Positions 1 through 8,693 of a stretch of 64,000 nt of DNA are shown here, piece after piece. Numbering within the stretch: the first letter of the stretch is position 1; every line of letters starts with the position of its first letter. Under the pieces are notes generated by a model. That model did not search any database, was not told where the DNA came from, and worked only from the letters and a program-made list of their open reading frames with translations. Source of the DNA: Paludibacteraceae bacterium (GTDB taxonomy: Bacteria; Bacteroidota; Bacteroidia; Bacteroidales; Paludibacteraceae); NCBI GenBank assembly GCA_017450685.1, contig JAFSTB010000004.1, forward strand, positions 1 through 64,000, in the 5' to 3' direction. The position numbers and the translations under genes are program-made.

Positions 1-182
1 CTCACTGATGTCGCAGACCGTATAACGCCCTGTTTCGGCTAAACTAATTACTTTACTTTTCTTCGTGTTTTGAGTACCGGAAAAGTAACTCTTACACGAC
101 TTACAATACCATTTCTGGTGACCGTTTTGCTTGCCCTTTTTACTACCGAAAAAGAACCACATTTTATGCATTTTTTTGCCAT
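1..182 (-). pseudogene. Transposase N-terminal fragment, frameshifted and cut by the window edge
   Basis: Two overlapping reading frames on the minus strand together give a typical transposase zinc-ribbon N-terminus. The frame starting at 182 reads MAKKCIKCGSFSVV and then stops near position 48. The frame open from 171 to the edge contains KKGKQNGHQKWYCKSC. Joining them at about 141 restores CxxC-x16-CxxC followed by a probable helix-turn-helix, as in IS1-type and related transposases. The join needs one extra A in the run of five A near 137-141. It is therefore a one-base deletion in a real remnant or a homopolymer sequencing error. The rest of the element lies outside the window, so the IS family cannot be fixed. 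Confidence 0.6.
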
Positions 183-273
183 AATACAATAAATTACTCT
201 CAAATGTAGTATTTATCGGGCGTACAGCAAAATTTAGGTACTAAAAATGTCATATAAACCATTACCGTATAAC

Positions 274-314
274 AACAGACTTGCCCATTGTAGCGAACAA
301 TGGGCAAGTCTGTT
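274..314. terminator. Strong hairpin at the 3' side of metG
   Basis: A perfect 17-bp inverted repeat (274-290 and 298-314) has a 7-nt loop. It lies 48 bases beyond the metG stop codon and so probably ends that transcript. The T-rich tail is weak on both strands, so the termination mechanism is less sure than the hairpin. Positions 183-273, between it and the transposase fragment, show no gene that I can support. Confidence 0.7.
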
Positions 315-361
315 TATTCGTTAGTAGGGTTGTTATACGTTATAGTCGCTTTATTATTTGT

Positions 362-2437
362 TTATCCTACCTGTGAGCCGTTTCTGACCTCACGCGACAC
401 TGTGGTAACCACCAACTGACCATCGGCATCCACAGCACTGAGAATCATGCCCTGACTCTCTTTCCCCATCATCTTTCGTGGCGGGAAATTAGCGATAAAC
501 AGCACCTGTTTGCCTATCAGTACCGTCGGGTCGGGATAACTCTGTGCTATGCCGCTTAAGATAGTGCGACCACCCATACCGTCGTCCAAACGGAACTCTA
601 ACAGGCGTTCCGACTTCTTTACTCTTTGGCAGTTCAGCACCGTAGCCACACGTATGTCAACCTTGTCGAATGTGTCTATGTCGGTTGCCGCCTTCACCTC
701 TGAAGGCTTCCACTGCTTTGCCTCTTCGGCTTTCTGCTGCTGCTCATTTTCCTCGCGGATACGCGCTAAACGATCCAACTGACCACGGATAACCTCATCC
801 TCTATCTTCTCAAACAGCAGTTCGGCTTTGCCTAACTCATGTCCGGCTTCCAGTAGCGACATGTTGCCAAGACTTAGCCAGCCTAACTCGTCCATTTGCA
901 ACATGTTGCGCAGTTTGGCGGAAGAGAAAGGCAGGAAAGGACGAAAAGCAATCTCTAAGTTCGCTGCAATCTGCAACGAGAGATTAAGCACCGTGGCGGT
1001 GCGCGACATATCGGTCTTGGCTAATTTCCAAGGCTCCATATCTGCCAGATACTTATTGCCTATTCGAGCAATGTTCATCGCTTCTTTCTGAGCATCACGG
1101 AAACGGAAAACGTCCAGCAAACGTTGCAACTCTTCAATAGAACGTTGTATGTCGCTTATCGTCTGACGGTCATATTCGGTCAGCGAACCGGCTTCGGGCA
1201 CATGATTCTGAAAATACTTACCCGTCAAAATTAATGCGCGATTGATAAAGTTGCCATAGATAGCCACCAACTCATTGTTGTTACGAGCCTGAAAATCAGC
1301 CCATGTGAAGTCGTTATCTTTCGTCTCGGGAGCATTGGCTGTCAGCACATAACGCAGCACATCTTGCTTGCCCGGGAAATCCTGCAAGTACTCGTTGAGC
1401 CATACTGCCCAATTGCGGGAAGTGGAGATCTTATCGCCCTCCAGATTGAGAAACTCATTGGCAGGCACGTTATCAGGCAAGATATAAGTGCCGTCGGCTT
1501 TCAGCATAGATGGGAATACGATACAGTGGAAAACGATATTATCTTTGCCTATGAAATGTATAAGCCGTGTTGAAGGGTCTTTCCACCAAGTCTCCCAATT
1601 GCCGTATTTATCCGGTTCGCGTTCGCACAACTCTTTGGTGTTGCTTATATAGCCTATCGGAGCATCAAACCATACATACAGCACTTTGCCTTCTGCCCCT
1701 TCCACAGGAACGGGAATACCCCAGTCCAAATCGCGGGTGACAGCACGAGGCTTGAGTCCGCCGTCAAGCCAACTCTTGCACTGACCGTACACGTTTTGCC
1801 GCCACTCTTTATGACCGTTCAATATCCAGTCCTCCAACCACGATTGGTACTGATCCAGGGGCAGATACCAATGCTTGGTGGCTTTTTTGGTAAGAGGATT
1901 ACCATTGACGGCATTATAAGGGTTGATCAGTTCATCCGGTGATAGTGTGCGACCGCATTTCTCGCACTGATCACCGTATGCACCGGCACTGTGGCAATGT
2001 GGACATTCACCGCGTATGTTACGGTCGGTGAGGAACTCACCCGTCTCAGGGTCGTAGAACTGCTCTGTTGTCTGCTCTATGAATTTACCCGTGTCGTACA
2101 GACGGCGGAAATAGTCGGCGGCAAACTGATGGTGTATCTTGCTCGTAGTGCGTGAGTAGATGTCGAAGGAGATACCAAACTCACGAAACGATTGGTCAAT
2201 AAGCGTGTGATAGCGATCCACTACTTGTTGGGTGGTGATACCCTCTTTGCGGGCACGGATAGTGACAGGCACTCCATGCTCGTCGCTACCACCCACGAAA
2301 AGAACCTGTTCCCCTTTCATCCTAAGGTAACGGGCATAGATGTCGGCAGGTACATATACACCTGCCAAATGACCTATGTGCACCGGACCATTGGCGTAGG
2401 GTAAGGCGGAGGTGATAAGAGTTCGTTGATATGACAT
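362..2437 (-). CDS. metG: Methionyl-tRNA synthetase with C-terminal tRNA-binding domain
   Basis: Charges tRNA-Met in the cytoplasm. The 691-aa product has the class I HIGH motif at residues 20-23, a zinc knuckle of four cysteines (C145, C148, C158, C161) and the KMSKS-loop variant KISTS at 336-340. From about residue 585 it carries a Trbp111/EMAP-like tRNA-binding OB fold (VDIRVATV...). This is the usual long MetRS architecture that dimerises through the C-terminal domain. The start at 2437 places [17 protein letters not shown] at the N-terminus, as expected for the family. It lies 52 bases behind cdaA on the same strand, and no TAnnTTTG element is evident in the gap, so it may be the last gene of folP-cdaA-metG. 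Confidence 0.97.
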   Translation of the reverse strand: MSYQRTLITSALPYANGPVHIGHLAGVYVPADIYARYLRMKGEQVLFVGGSDEHGVPVTIRARKEGITTQQVVDRYHTLIDQSFREFGISFDIYSRTTSKIHHQFAADYFRRLYDTGKFIEQTTEQFYDPETGEFLTDRNIRGECPHCHSAGAYGDQCEKCGRTLSPDELINPYNAVNGNPLTKKATKHWYLPLDQYQSWLEDWILNGHKEWRQNVYGQCKSWLDGGLKPRAVTRDLDWGIPVPVEGAEGKVLYVWFDAPIGYISNTKELCEREPDKYGNWETWWKDPSTRLIHFIGKDNIVFHCIVFPSMLKADGTYILPDNVPANEFLNLEGDKISTSRNWAVWLNEYLQDFPGKQDVLRYVLTANAPETKDNDFTWADFQARNNNELVAIYGNFINRALILTGKYFQNHVPEAGSLTEYDRQTISDIQRSIEELQRLLDVFRFRDAQKEAMNIARIGNKYLADMEPWKLAKTDMSRTATVLNLSLQIAANLEIAFRPFLPFSSAKLRNMLQMDELGWLSLGNMSLLEAGHELGKAELLFEKIEDEVIRGQLDRLARIREENEQQQKAEEAKQWKPSEVKAATDIDTFDKVDIRVATVLNCQRVKKSERLLEFRLDDGMGGRTILSGIAQSYPDPTVLIGKQVLFIANFPPRKMMGKESQGMILSAVDADGQLVVTTVSREVRNGSQVG

Positions 2438-2489
2438 AAAATATAATTTGAAGTTAATGTGTCGGATAAATATAAGTTAAAGTGTCGGA

Positions 2490-3248
2490 TTAGTTTTTCT
2501 GTTCAATCCATAGGTTGGTCAGTTCAGCCGACAATCGCTGTTCCGGCGTAGGCTGTATATTGCCGTTGTGTGCTATGGCTATCTCACCTGTCTCTTCCGA
2601 TACCACAAGAGCAATAGCATCTGTCTGTTCTGAGATGCCTAATGCGGCGCGGTGACGCAAACCATACTGCTTGGGCAGGTCGCGATCAGGTGCCAACGGA
2701 AGTATACAAGCGGCACTGACCAACAAGTCGTTCCTCACAATCAATGCACCATCGTGCAAAGGAGTGTTCTTAAAAAAGATATGCTCTATCAAGCGTTGCG
2801 ATATACGTGCATCCAGTCGCTCACCCGTATCGGCGTATTCTGACAGATCGTGACGACATTCTAATATAATGAGTGCACCAGTGCGAGAATGTGACATATT
2901 GCGCGCTGCTGACACAATCTTGTCGATAGTGGCTGTACGAGCGTCTTGACGAATAGAACCAAGACGATGAGAGAGACGACCGATATGGATACCTATGTTA
3001 TAAAAGAACGAACGTATCTCGTTTTGGAAAATGACGATAAGAGCAATGACACCCACATCACTCACACGGTCAAACAAAGCACCCGTCATCTCCAAACGAA
3101 AAACATAACGCACTATAAACAGTACAAAGAAAAAGGCTAAGATTCCCCAAAACAGATTGACCACACCGCTGCGCCGTAAAAGACGAAAAACTCCATACAA
3201 GATGAAGGCAAAAAGCAATATGTCAATGATATCCTTAAGTTGTGGCAT
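2490..3248 (-). CDS. cdaA: Membrane diadenylate cyclase (c-di-AMP synthase), CdaA/DacA type
   Basis: Makes cyclic di-AMP from two ATP. The 252-aa protein begins with about three hydrophobic helices (residues 8-75), then has the DisA_N catalytic domain with the DGA motif at 166-168 and the RHR motif at 198-200, the two hallmark active-site motifs. Length and order match membrane-bound CdaA, not DisA (which adds a DNA-binding part). Its start overlaps the end of folP by 14 bases, which indicates translational coupling. A folP-cdaA pairing is a familiar arrangement in Bacteroidetes. No CdaR-type regulator or GlmM is adjacent, although glmM occurs elsewhere in this window. Confidence 0.94.
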   Translation of the reverse strand: MPQLKDIIDILLFAFILYGVFRLLRRSGVVNLFWGILAFFFVLFIVRYVFRLEMTGALFDRVSDVGVIALIVIFQNEIRSFFYNIGIHIGRLSHRLGSIRQDARTATIDKIVSAARNMSHSRTGALIILECRHDLSEYADTGERLDARISQRLIEHIFFKNTPLHDGALIVRNDLLVSAACILPLAPDRDLPKQYGLRHRAALGISEQTDAIALVVSEETGEIAIAHNGNIQPTPEQRLSAELTNLWIEQKN

Positions 3249-4113
3249 AAACAGATTGATATATAGTTACAACTTCTTTTGCTTGTCTGACATCGTGAAC
3301 GCGAAGCAAGGATGCCTTCTTAATCAGAGCAATCATATTGGCGGCAGTGGTGGCATTAAGCGCCTTAGACGGAGTAGTGTGTAAAGGCTTATAAAGCATT
3401 GATTTTCTTGACAAACCCGCTAAAATAGGGCAATGCAAAGTCTGAAAGACACTTAACTCTTTGAGCAATGCATAATTCTCGTCCTTCACACCGTCTGCGT
3501 CTTGACCGCTATTACCTGCTCTTTTTCCGAAACCAAACCCGGGGTCAAGAATAACATCGCTCACCCCCATTCGACCTAACTCATACAGCCTCGTCTCAAA
3601 GAAATGAAGCACTTCCGATACGATGTCATTGCCTGATGCGCTTATTTCGTGGGTGGCAGGCGACTGCCAACGATTATGGGTGAGCACATAAGCCGCTTTC
3701 AGCCGAGCCATAGTGCCGAACATCTCTTTATCCCACTCGCCACCTGACACATCGTTCACAATATCAACGCCATACTCACTAACCGCACGCTCGGCTATAC
3801 TGCTGCGCCAAGTGTCAACACTGAGCAACACTTCCGGATAACTGCTGCGTATCACTCTCAATGCCGGCTCCAAACGACTCCACTCTTCCGCTTCACTCAC
3901 CCATCCGCCGTCAGGACGTGTACTGTAACCGCCTATGTCTAATATATCGGCACCCTCACGCAACTGACGGTCAACAACCGACAATACCGTTTTTTCACTC
4001 AGATCAGTGCAGTGGACGGCAAAACTGTCAGGAGTGACGTTAACTATTCCCATCACCCACGGACGGGATAAAGAGTGTAAGGTGCCGCTATGTGACTTCA
4101 ATTGCCAAAACAT
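3235..4113 (-). CDS. folP: Dihydropteroate synthase
   Basis: Condenses p-aminobenzoate with dihydropterin pyrophosphate in folate synthesis and is the sulfonamide target. Family motifs are clear: MGIVNVTPDSF near the N-terminus, DIGGYSTRP (usually DIGGESTRP), SVDTW, NDVSGG, LDPGFGFGK and LAGLSRKS. The frame is open from 4143, but I chose the second ATG (4113). The TACCTTTG promoter element ends at 4154, and a start at 4143 would leave almost no leader. From 4113 the protein is 292 aa, normal for the family. It is the first gene of the leftward operon ahead of cdaA. Confidence 0.94.
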   Translation of the reverse strand: MFWQLKSHSGTLHSLSRPWVMGIVNVTPDSFAVHCTDLSEKTVLSVVDRQLREGADILDIGGYSTRPDGGWVSEAEEWSRLEPALRVIRSSYPEVLLSVDTWRSSIAERAVSEYGVDIVNDVSGGEWDKEMFGTMARLKAAYVLTHNRWQSPATHEISASGNDIVSEVLHFFETRLYELGRMGVSDVILDPGFGFGKRAGNSGQDADGVKDENYALLKELSVFQTLHCPILAGLSRKSMLYKPLHTTPSKALNATTAANMIALIKKASLLRVHDVRQAKEVVTIYQSVYATT

Positions 4114-4153
4114 CGTGTCATCTTTGTTCGCTCTCCAGAGCAAAATTTTCGCG

Positions 4154-4161
4154 CAAAGGTA
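4154..4161 (-). promoter_or_regulatory. Bacteroidetes -7 element for folP
   Basis: TACCTTTG on the minus strand matches TAnnTTTG and lies 40 bases before the chosen folP start. I see no good -33 TTTG at the usual 19-20 base distance, so this site is weaker than others in the window. Confidence 0.6.
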
Positions 4162-4286
4162 CGAATTTTTCCTGCATTATCATTAAAATAACAAAATTTG
4201 ATACCCCAAAAAGTCAAAAAATGATATAGAAAAGCATTTTTTTAAAGATTTTTGTCGAATTATTAGATTGTTTGATAGGAAAAACG

Positions 4287-4294
4287 TATCTTTG
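4287..4294 (+). promoter_or_regulatory. Bacteroidetes -7 element for gldJ-gcvH
   Basis: TATCTTTG matches TAnnTTTG and would start transcription near 4298. That leaves only ~8 bases before the ATG at 4306 but ~32 before the ATG at 4330, which favours the second ATG. No well-spaced -33 TTTG is seen. Confidence 0.65.
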
Positions 4295-4329
4295 CGGCTT
4301 GAAAAATGAAAATAGATAAAAAAGACGAT

Positions 4330-6054
4330 ATGAACAAAGTATTTCAAGTAGTACTGCTTACCACCGTTGTGTTGTTTACTGCATGCGCTCAACGTGAACT
4401 CAACACCAAGACTTCACACACCACCGGCTGGAATTATTGGGATAAGAAAACCACTAATTTCCAGGCTAAGAACGGCGATGAATACGGCATCCCGTCCAGT
4501 ATGGTGGTTATCGAAGGCGGATCGTTCACCATTGGTGAAAAGGATGAGTTCATCACCGCTCCGCGTAACAATATGACGCGTACGCTCACCGTCAGTTCGT
4601 TCTATATGGATAAGTATGAAGTGACTAACCTTGACTGGAACGAGTATGTGCATTGGATGAACGTAGTATTCGGTCATAGCGAAAAGAGTAAGAACCTCTA
4701 TCTTCGCGCTATGCCTGATTCTACCGTTTGGCGCGAAGAAATGGCATATAATGAACCGTATCTGAACTATTATTTCCATCACCCTGCATACAGTTTCTAT
4801 CCCGTAGTCGGTGTCAGTTGGACTCAAGCCGTGGCTTATTGCCGTTGGCGTACCGACCGTGTCAACGAGTTGGCTCTCGTTAATTGCGGCGCAATAGCAC
4901 GTCCGCCATTCGACAAACTATTGCCGATAGAGGAAGCCGCCATACCGCAATGGGAACAAGAGAACCCGGGTTATCATGTTGATACCGTTATCCTGCATAT
5001 CACCGCTTTAGGTGCACCTGCTGAAGAAGGCGAATATGAAGAAGGTGAAGAAGGGGAGGAATATGAAGGTGAAGAAGGCATAGACCAAGAGAACGACACC
5101 GTATATGAATACCGTCCCTCATACGAGTGGATTCGCGATAAGTTCGTGTTCAATACGGAGAAGTATGTACACGCTGATTACAGCCCTGAGTTTGGTCGCC
5201 ACCCGTTGCTTGACACCTATGGCAATCCCAGAAAAGTGAATGAAAAAGACGGTATAATGGTTATCGGTTTCCGTCTGCCCACAGAGGCTGAATGGGAGTT
5301 TGCAGCATACGCTCCGCAAGCCGATGAAGAAGGTATATTGCGAGAAGGCAAGATCTATCCTTGGTTAGGCTATCACCCTCGTGATTTGAGTAAGGAGAAC
5401 GTGGGTCGTATGCAAGCCAACTTCGTTCGAGGCAGAGGTGATATGATGGGTATGAGCGGCGCACTGAACGACGATTATGTGATTACTGCTCCTGTCGATG
5501 CTTTCCTGCCTAACGACTTCGGACTGTATAATATGGCAGGTAACGTTAACGAATGGGTTTTGGATGTATATCGTGAGACCTCTTATCAAGAAACTTCCGA
5601 GTACAACTCCTTCCGCGGTAATATCTACACCTATCCTAAACGTGACGAGAACGGTAAGTTTGAGATTGACTCTGTTGGTTGCATCGTTGTTACTTACGGT
5701 TCGGCTGAAGATAAGCGCGATTGGAAAGATGGTGATGTCACCTCATTTATTATCACTCATTACCCTCTTGACACTGCTCGTATTATGAGTGACACCCTTA
5801 TTCAACAAGCATACGATGAGGCGGGTGTTAATTGGCAACAAGACCTGAAGGAAGATCCTTCGGATATCCTTGCTCCTCGTATCACCAAAGAAGAGCGCGT
5901 ATATAAAGGTGGTTCTTGGCGTGACCGCGTCTATTGGCTTGACCCATCCACACGTCGCTATCTGAATCAAGACAAGTCGTCTTGCACCATAGGTTTCCGT
6001 TGCGCTATGTCGATACTCGGCGAACAGAAACTGGAAAACAAACAAAGAAGATAA
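4330..6054 (+). CDS. gldJ: GldJ-type lipoprotein of gliding/type IX secretion, SUMF1-like fold
   Basis: This is an outer-membrane lipoprotein related to formylglycine-generating enzyme. From the start at 4330 the signal peptide ends in the lipobox LFTAC with the lipidated cysteine at residue 19. The body shows GldJ landmarks: TGWNYWD, MVVIEGGSFTIG, SSFYMDKYEVTN, YPVVGVSW, YCRWRTDRVNE, then FRLPTEAEWEFAA, MAGNVNEWVLD, YKGGSWRDR and GFRC. These place it nearer GldJ than GldK. An acidic insert (roughly residues 232-250, almost all E, G and Y) interrupts the domain. No porK-porN/gldK-gldN genes are in the window. The promoter suggests transcription together with gcvH. Confidence 0.85.
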   Translation: MNKVFQVVLLTTVVLFTACAQRELNTKTSHTTGWNYWDKKTTNFQAKNGDEYGIPSSMVVIEGGSFTIGEKDEFITAPRNNMTRTLTVSSFYMDKYEVTNLDWNEYVHWMNVVFGHSEKSKNLYLRAMPDSTVWREEMAYNEPYLNYYFHHPAYSFYPVVGVSWTQAVAYCRWRTDRVNELALVNCGAIARPPFDKLLPIEEAAIPQWEQENPGYHVDTVILHITALGAPAEEGEYEEGEEGEEYEGEEGIDQENDTVYEYRPSYEWIRDKFVFNTEKYVHADYSPEFGRHPLLDTYGNPRKVNEKDGIMVIGFRLPTEAEWEFAAYAPQADEEGILREGKIYPWLGYHPRDLSKENVGRMQANFVRGRGDMMGMSGALNDDYVITAPVDAFLPNDFGLYNMAGNVNEWVLDVYRETSYQETSEYNSFRGNIYTYPKRDENGKFEIDSVGCIVVTYGSAEDKRDWKDGDVTSFIITHYPLDTARIMSDTLIQQAYDEAGVNWQQDLKEDPSDILAPRITKEERVYKGGSWRDRVYWLDPSTRRYLNQDKSSCTIGFRCAMSILGEQKLENKQRR

Positions 6055-6083
6055 TCATTCTTAACTAAATAAATTTCAATTTT

Positions 6084-6458
6084 ATGAACATTCCAACCAA
6101 CCTCAAGTACACGCAGGATCATGAGTGGATTCGTGTGGAGGGAAATGAAGCCTTTGTAGGCATTACTGATTATGCTCAATCAGAGTTAGGTGAAATCGTT
6201 TTTGTTGACATCAACACCGTTGGTGAGACTGTAGGCAAGGACGAGGTGTTCGGCTCGGTAGAGGCAGTGAAGACAGTGAGCGACCTTAATATGCCTGTTA
6301 CAGGTGAGGTGCTTGAGTTCAATGAGACACTGAACGACCAACCTGAGTTGGTAAATAACGACCCGTACGGTGAGGGTTGGATGATTCGTATCGCAGTGAA
6401 AGACCCTGCGGAATTGGACACTCTGCTCGACGCAGCCGGCTATCAAGCAATCATTTGA
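6084..6458 (+). CDS. gcvH: Glycine cleavage system H protein
   Basis: Lipoyl carrier that shuttles the aminomethyl group between the P, T and L proteins of glycine cleavage. The 124-aa protein matches the family over its whole length: HEWIRVEG near the start, the lipoylation site ESVEAVK-like stretch GSVEAVKTVSDL with the lipoyl lysine at K63, and the C-terminal NDDPYGEGW-like block. It follows gldJ by 29 bases on the same strand and is followed by a strong hairpin, so it ends this transcript. GcvP and GcvT are not in the window. kbl, far downstream, also concerns glycine metabolism. Confidence 0.97.
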   Translation: MNIPTNLKYTQDHEWIRVEGNEAFVGITDYAQSELGEIVFVDINTVGETVGKDEVFGSVEAVKTVSDLNMPVTGEVLEFNETLNDQPELVNNDPYGEGWMIRIAVKDPAELDTLLDAAGYQAII

Positions 6459-6480
6459 TTGCACCGATATAAGAGACTGA

Positions 6481-6517
6481 TTAGCACAATGTATTTACAT
6501 TAAATACATTGTGCTAA
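6481..6517 (+). terminator. Hairpin terminator after gcvH
   Basis: A perfect 17-bp inverted repeat (6481-6497 and 6501-6517) has a 3-nt loop and is followed by TTTCTTTT. It lies 22 bases after the gcvH stop codon and fits an intrinsic terminator. Confidence 0.85.
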
Positions 6518-6521
6518 TTTC

Positions 6522-6636
6522 TTTTATGTACCCAATAATGATAAACCAATCAATATCCCTTTATGTGCTCTTTAATGATATTCCACCATCAATATCATTT
6601 TATGTACCAATAATGATGAGCAAACCTATATCCTTA
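6522..6636. repeat. Degenerate tandem repeat, unit about 38 bp, three copies
   Basis: Three successive units begin TTTTATGTA, TTTATGTGC and TTTTATGTA (near 6522, 6560 and 6598). Each continues with AATAATGAT or a variant, a C/A-rich stretch, and TCAATATC or CTATATCC. Spacing is about 38 bp. No gene is seen between gcvH and the next CDS, and this repeat fills most of that gap. Confidence 0.6.
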
Positions 6637-6645
6637 TATATACAA

Positions 6646-6670
6646 AGAAGCAACCATATCGGTTGCTTCT
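6646..6670. terminator. Hairpin ending the tubulin-like operon
   Basis: A 10-bp perfect stem (6646-6655 and 6661-6670) with a 5-nt loop can be extended by TACA/TGTA after one mismatch. It sits 36 bases beyond the stop of the last minus-strand gene of the operon (6706) and is the natural transcript end. Confidence 0.65.
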
Positions 6671-6705
6671 CTGTATAGCGATATTGCTATCTAAGTAAGG
6701 TTGTA

Positions 6706-7530
6706 TTAGGCGATATCTTCATCGAAGGAAGCGTCGTCTATTTCGTCCAGCGAGGTGTTCTCGTCTTCGGGAATGACTGCGCTGGCAATCCACATATCGT
6801 TTTCTGCTTGTACTTCGGCGAGCAACTCTTCGTCGGTCTTTTCGCGTTTTCTGGTGACGATGGCTTCATATTCTTCGTCTGTTTCCACTATCTCTTTGAT
6901 GCGGCAGCATTTGTTCATTTTCTCTATCACATCGTCGGAGAATACGCCAAGGGTAGCGGGGTCGATAGCACCGTTTTTCATAGCAGCCCACGAGCGTTTG
7001 TTGGCTTTGTTGGCATTGTTCATCTCTTTCATCTGGTTCATACCTTGGGCTATTACCATCGGACCACCTTTAATATATTTGCCAAAGACTATGGCGTTCA
7101 GTCCTAATCCGGGTAAGGCTAACGAAGCGGAAGCCGTTAGAAGGGAGGCATTAGTGGCATCAAGAACGATGTTTGTGCCGGCGATGACGCAGTTGTATAT
7201 CTGCCAATTGACGCGTGATTTAGTTGCCATATTGCCGTCCTTGTCTTGCATATATGCCATTATATATGGTTTGCCGTTGACAAGCAGAGTGTCGGTCTTG
7301 TAGGTGAAAGTCTCGTAGGTCTGCTTATAGGTCTGCAGGTTGTTCCACAGTGTATCCACTTTGAGAAGATAGTTGTCGAAAACAGAGTCACCGCTAAGGG
7401 TACCGTTCCAATCCCATACATAATCTTTGTAAGATGTTTTGTCTTTCTTTTTCTTTTGAGCAGAAGCAGGAGTGCAGAAAAACATACCTATCAATGCCAC
7501 AAGACAAAGGGCTAAAAGTTTTTTTGTCAT
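6706..7530 (-). CDS. Exported protein of unknown function, last gene of tubulin-like operon
   Basis: The 274-aa product is unrecognised. It has a clear signal peptide (hydrophobic residues 5-20, cleavage likely after ASA at 24), a very basic start to the mature part (QKKKKDK), and a hydrophobic A/L-rich stretch near residues 125-155 that could be a membrane-inserting helical segment. It ends in an acidic tail. The order suggests a periplasmic or membrane-attached protein. It lies 91 bases after the preceding gene, the widest gap in this operon, and no TAnnTTTG element is evident there. Transcription from the promoter at 14986-15016 with the rest is the simplest reading. Function is not known. 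Confidence 0.8.
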   Translation of the reverse strand: MTKKLLALCLVALIGMFFCTPASAQKKKKDKTSYKDYVWDWNGTLSGDSVFDNYLLKVDTLWNNLQTYKQTYETFTYKTDTLLVNGKPYIMAYMQDKDGNMATKSRVNWQIYNCVIAGTNIVLDATNASLLTASASLALPGLGLNAIVFGKYIKGGPMVIAQGMNQMKEMNNANKANKRSWAAMKNGAIDPATLGVFSDDVIEKMNKCCRIKEIVETDEEYEAIVTRKREKTDEELLAEVQAENDMWIASAVIPEDENTSLDEIDDASFDEDIA

Positions 7531-7621
7531 AGTTGTAAATGTTTAATAATGTTATTATTAGAAGAACTTTGTAAATTGAGTAATTGCAATCTGAGAAGTA
7601 GCCTCTTTTTGTTCACATCGC

Positions 7622-8680
7622 TTATTTGAGAGAAGCGTTATGTTCAATGGTCAATTGTTTTTTATCCACATAGAAGGCTTTCTTTTCTCTATCGAAGATG
7701 ATGTAGTTATATCCGTCCGGCATTACCACTTTGTATGTTCCGTCGGCTTTAACATTGCCTATCAGTTTTTTCTCTTCGGGTTTGGGTTTCTCTTCTTTGG
7801 CTGCATATACGCTGATACTCTGACTTGTTTCGCTGTTCACTTTTCCATAGACGATGGTTCGGTGCATTGTCACGGCGCCTGTCACCATCTCTTCACTCTT
7901 ACCATTGGGGTTATCTTTCATGGCTTGCAGTGCTTGTTGTGCCAGGTCTTGGAAGGCTTGCGATTGCGGACATTCCATCAGCATCTTCAGCGTGGCGTTG
8001 CAGGCTCTTTTGAGGTAGATATATACCGAGTCGGCTGTTCGGGTTGTTTGAGCGTTTAAGGTGAATTTTTTGTAGGCAGAGGTGTATTGATACAGTTTAG
8101 CCATCTGTTCGCGTTCGCCGTTGAGGATTGCTATTTGTTCCGGCGGACAGTCGGTATGTCGTTTGGCATTGTCGTATAGCAGAGCACCTTTGCGGTAGAT
8201 GTCAGGGTCGGTATATTCGCCTCGGGTGTTGTACAGTTCGCGTGCGGAAGATAGTATATCCTCAAATGTCTCGCCGCCGTTGGCAGGCACATCAATGACG
8301 AGTCGATAGGTCATCTTCCCCTCTAATTTAGTAATTGTCCCGTTGCTTGCTTGTGCGAACTCCACAGTTATTTGCGGGTAGAGCGGGTGAGTGACTTTGA
8401 GGCTTTTAGCACCGGCTGCCATATACACCCAATATTCATTACCTTTCTTCTGCACGTCCAGTTTCATCGACGCTTTTATTTCCACTTCGTCCTCTGTCAG
8501 CACTTGCATCTTGACTATTGCCGGCGGGTTGCCGTTAAGGTCAGTTATGTCGGTGCGTGCTGCGGTAAGGTCTTTAAGGTCTTGATAGAACTCTTTCACT
8601 GTCAATCCTTCTTCTTGAGCCCACAACGCGGGTGAGAAGAGAAGTGACAATAGTAAACAAATGAGAGGTATCCTTTTCAT
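7622..8680 (-). CDS. Exported protein of unknown function in tubulin-like operon
   Basis: From 8680 the product is 352 aa and opens with a textbook signal peptide (MKRIPLICLL..., cleavage near ALWA). An upstream ATG at 8701 is in frame but would bury the signal peptide and overlap the previous stop, so I prefer 8680, 13 bases after that stop. The mature part is soluble and mixed alpha/beta. It ends in a beta-rich segment (GNVKADGTYKVVMPDGYNY) that resembles the small surface or carboxypeptidase-regulatory beta folds, but I cannot assign a family. Two cysteines near the middle could form a disulfide. Its operon neighbours are all exported or membrane proteins plus a tubulin homologue. Confidence 0.8.
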   Translation of the reverse strand: MKRIPLICLLLSLLFSPALWAQEEGLTVKEFYQDLKDLTAARTDITDLNGNPPAIVKMQVLTEDEVEIKASMKLDVQKKGNEYWVYMAAGAKSLKVTHPLYPQITVEFAQASNGTITKLEGKMTYRLVIDVPANGGETFEDILSSARELYNTRGEYTDPDIYRKGALLYDNAKRHTDCPPEQIAILNGEREQMAKLYQYTSAYKKFTLNAQTTRTADSVYIYLKRACNATLKMLMECPQSQAFQDLAQQALQAMKDNPNGKSEEMVTGAVTMHRTIVYGKVNSETSQSISVYAAKEEKPKPEEKKLIGNVKADGTYKVVMPDGYNYIIFDREKKAFYVDKKQLTIEHNASLK

Positions 8681-8693
8681 AGGTCTGACATTT

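Noticed and set aside
2438..2489. Possible riboswitch or T-box leader before metG
   Set aside because: The gap is only 52 bases, AT-rich and without a fitting fold.
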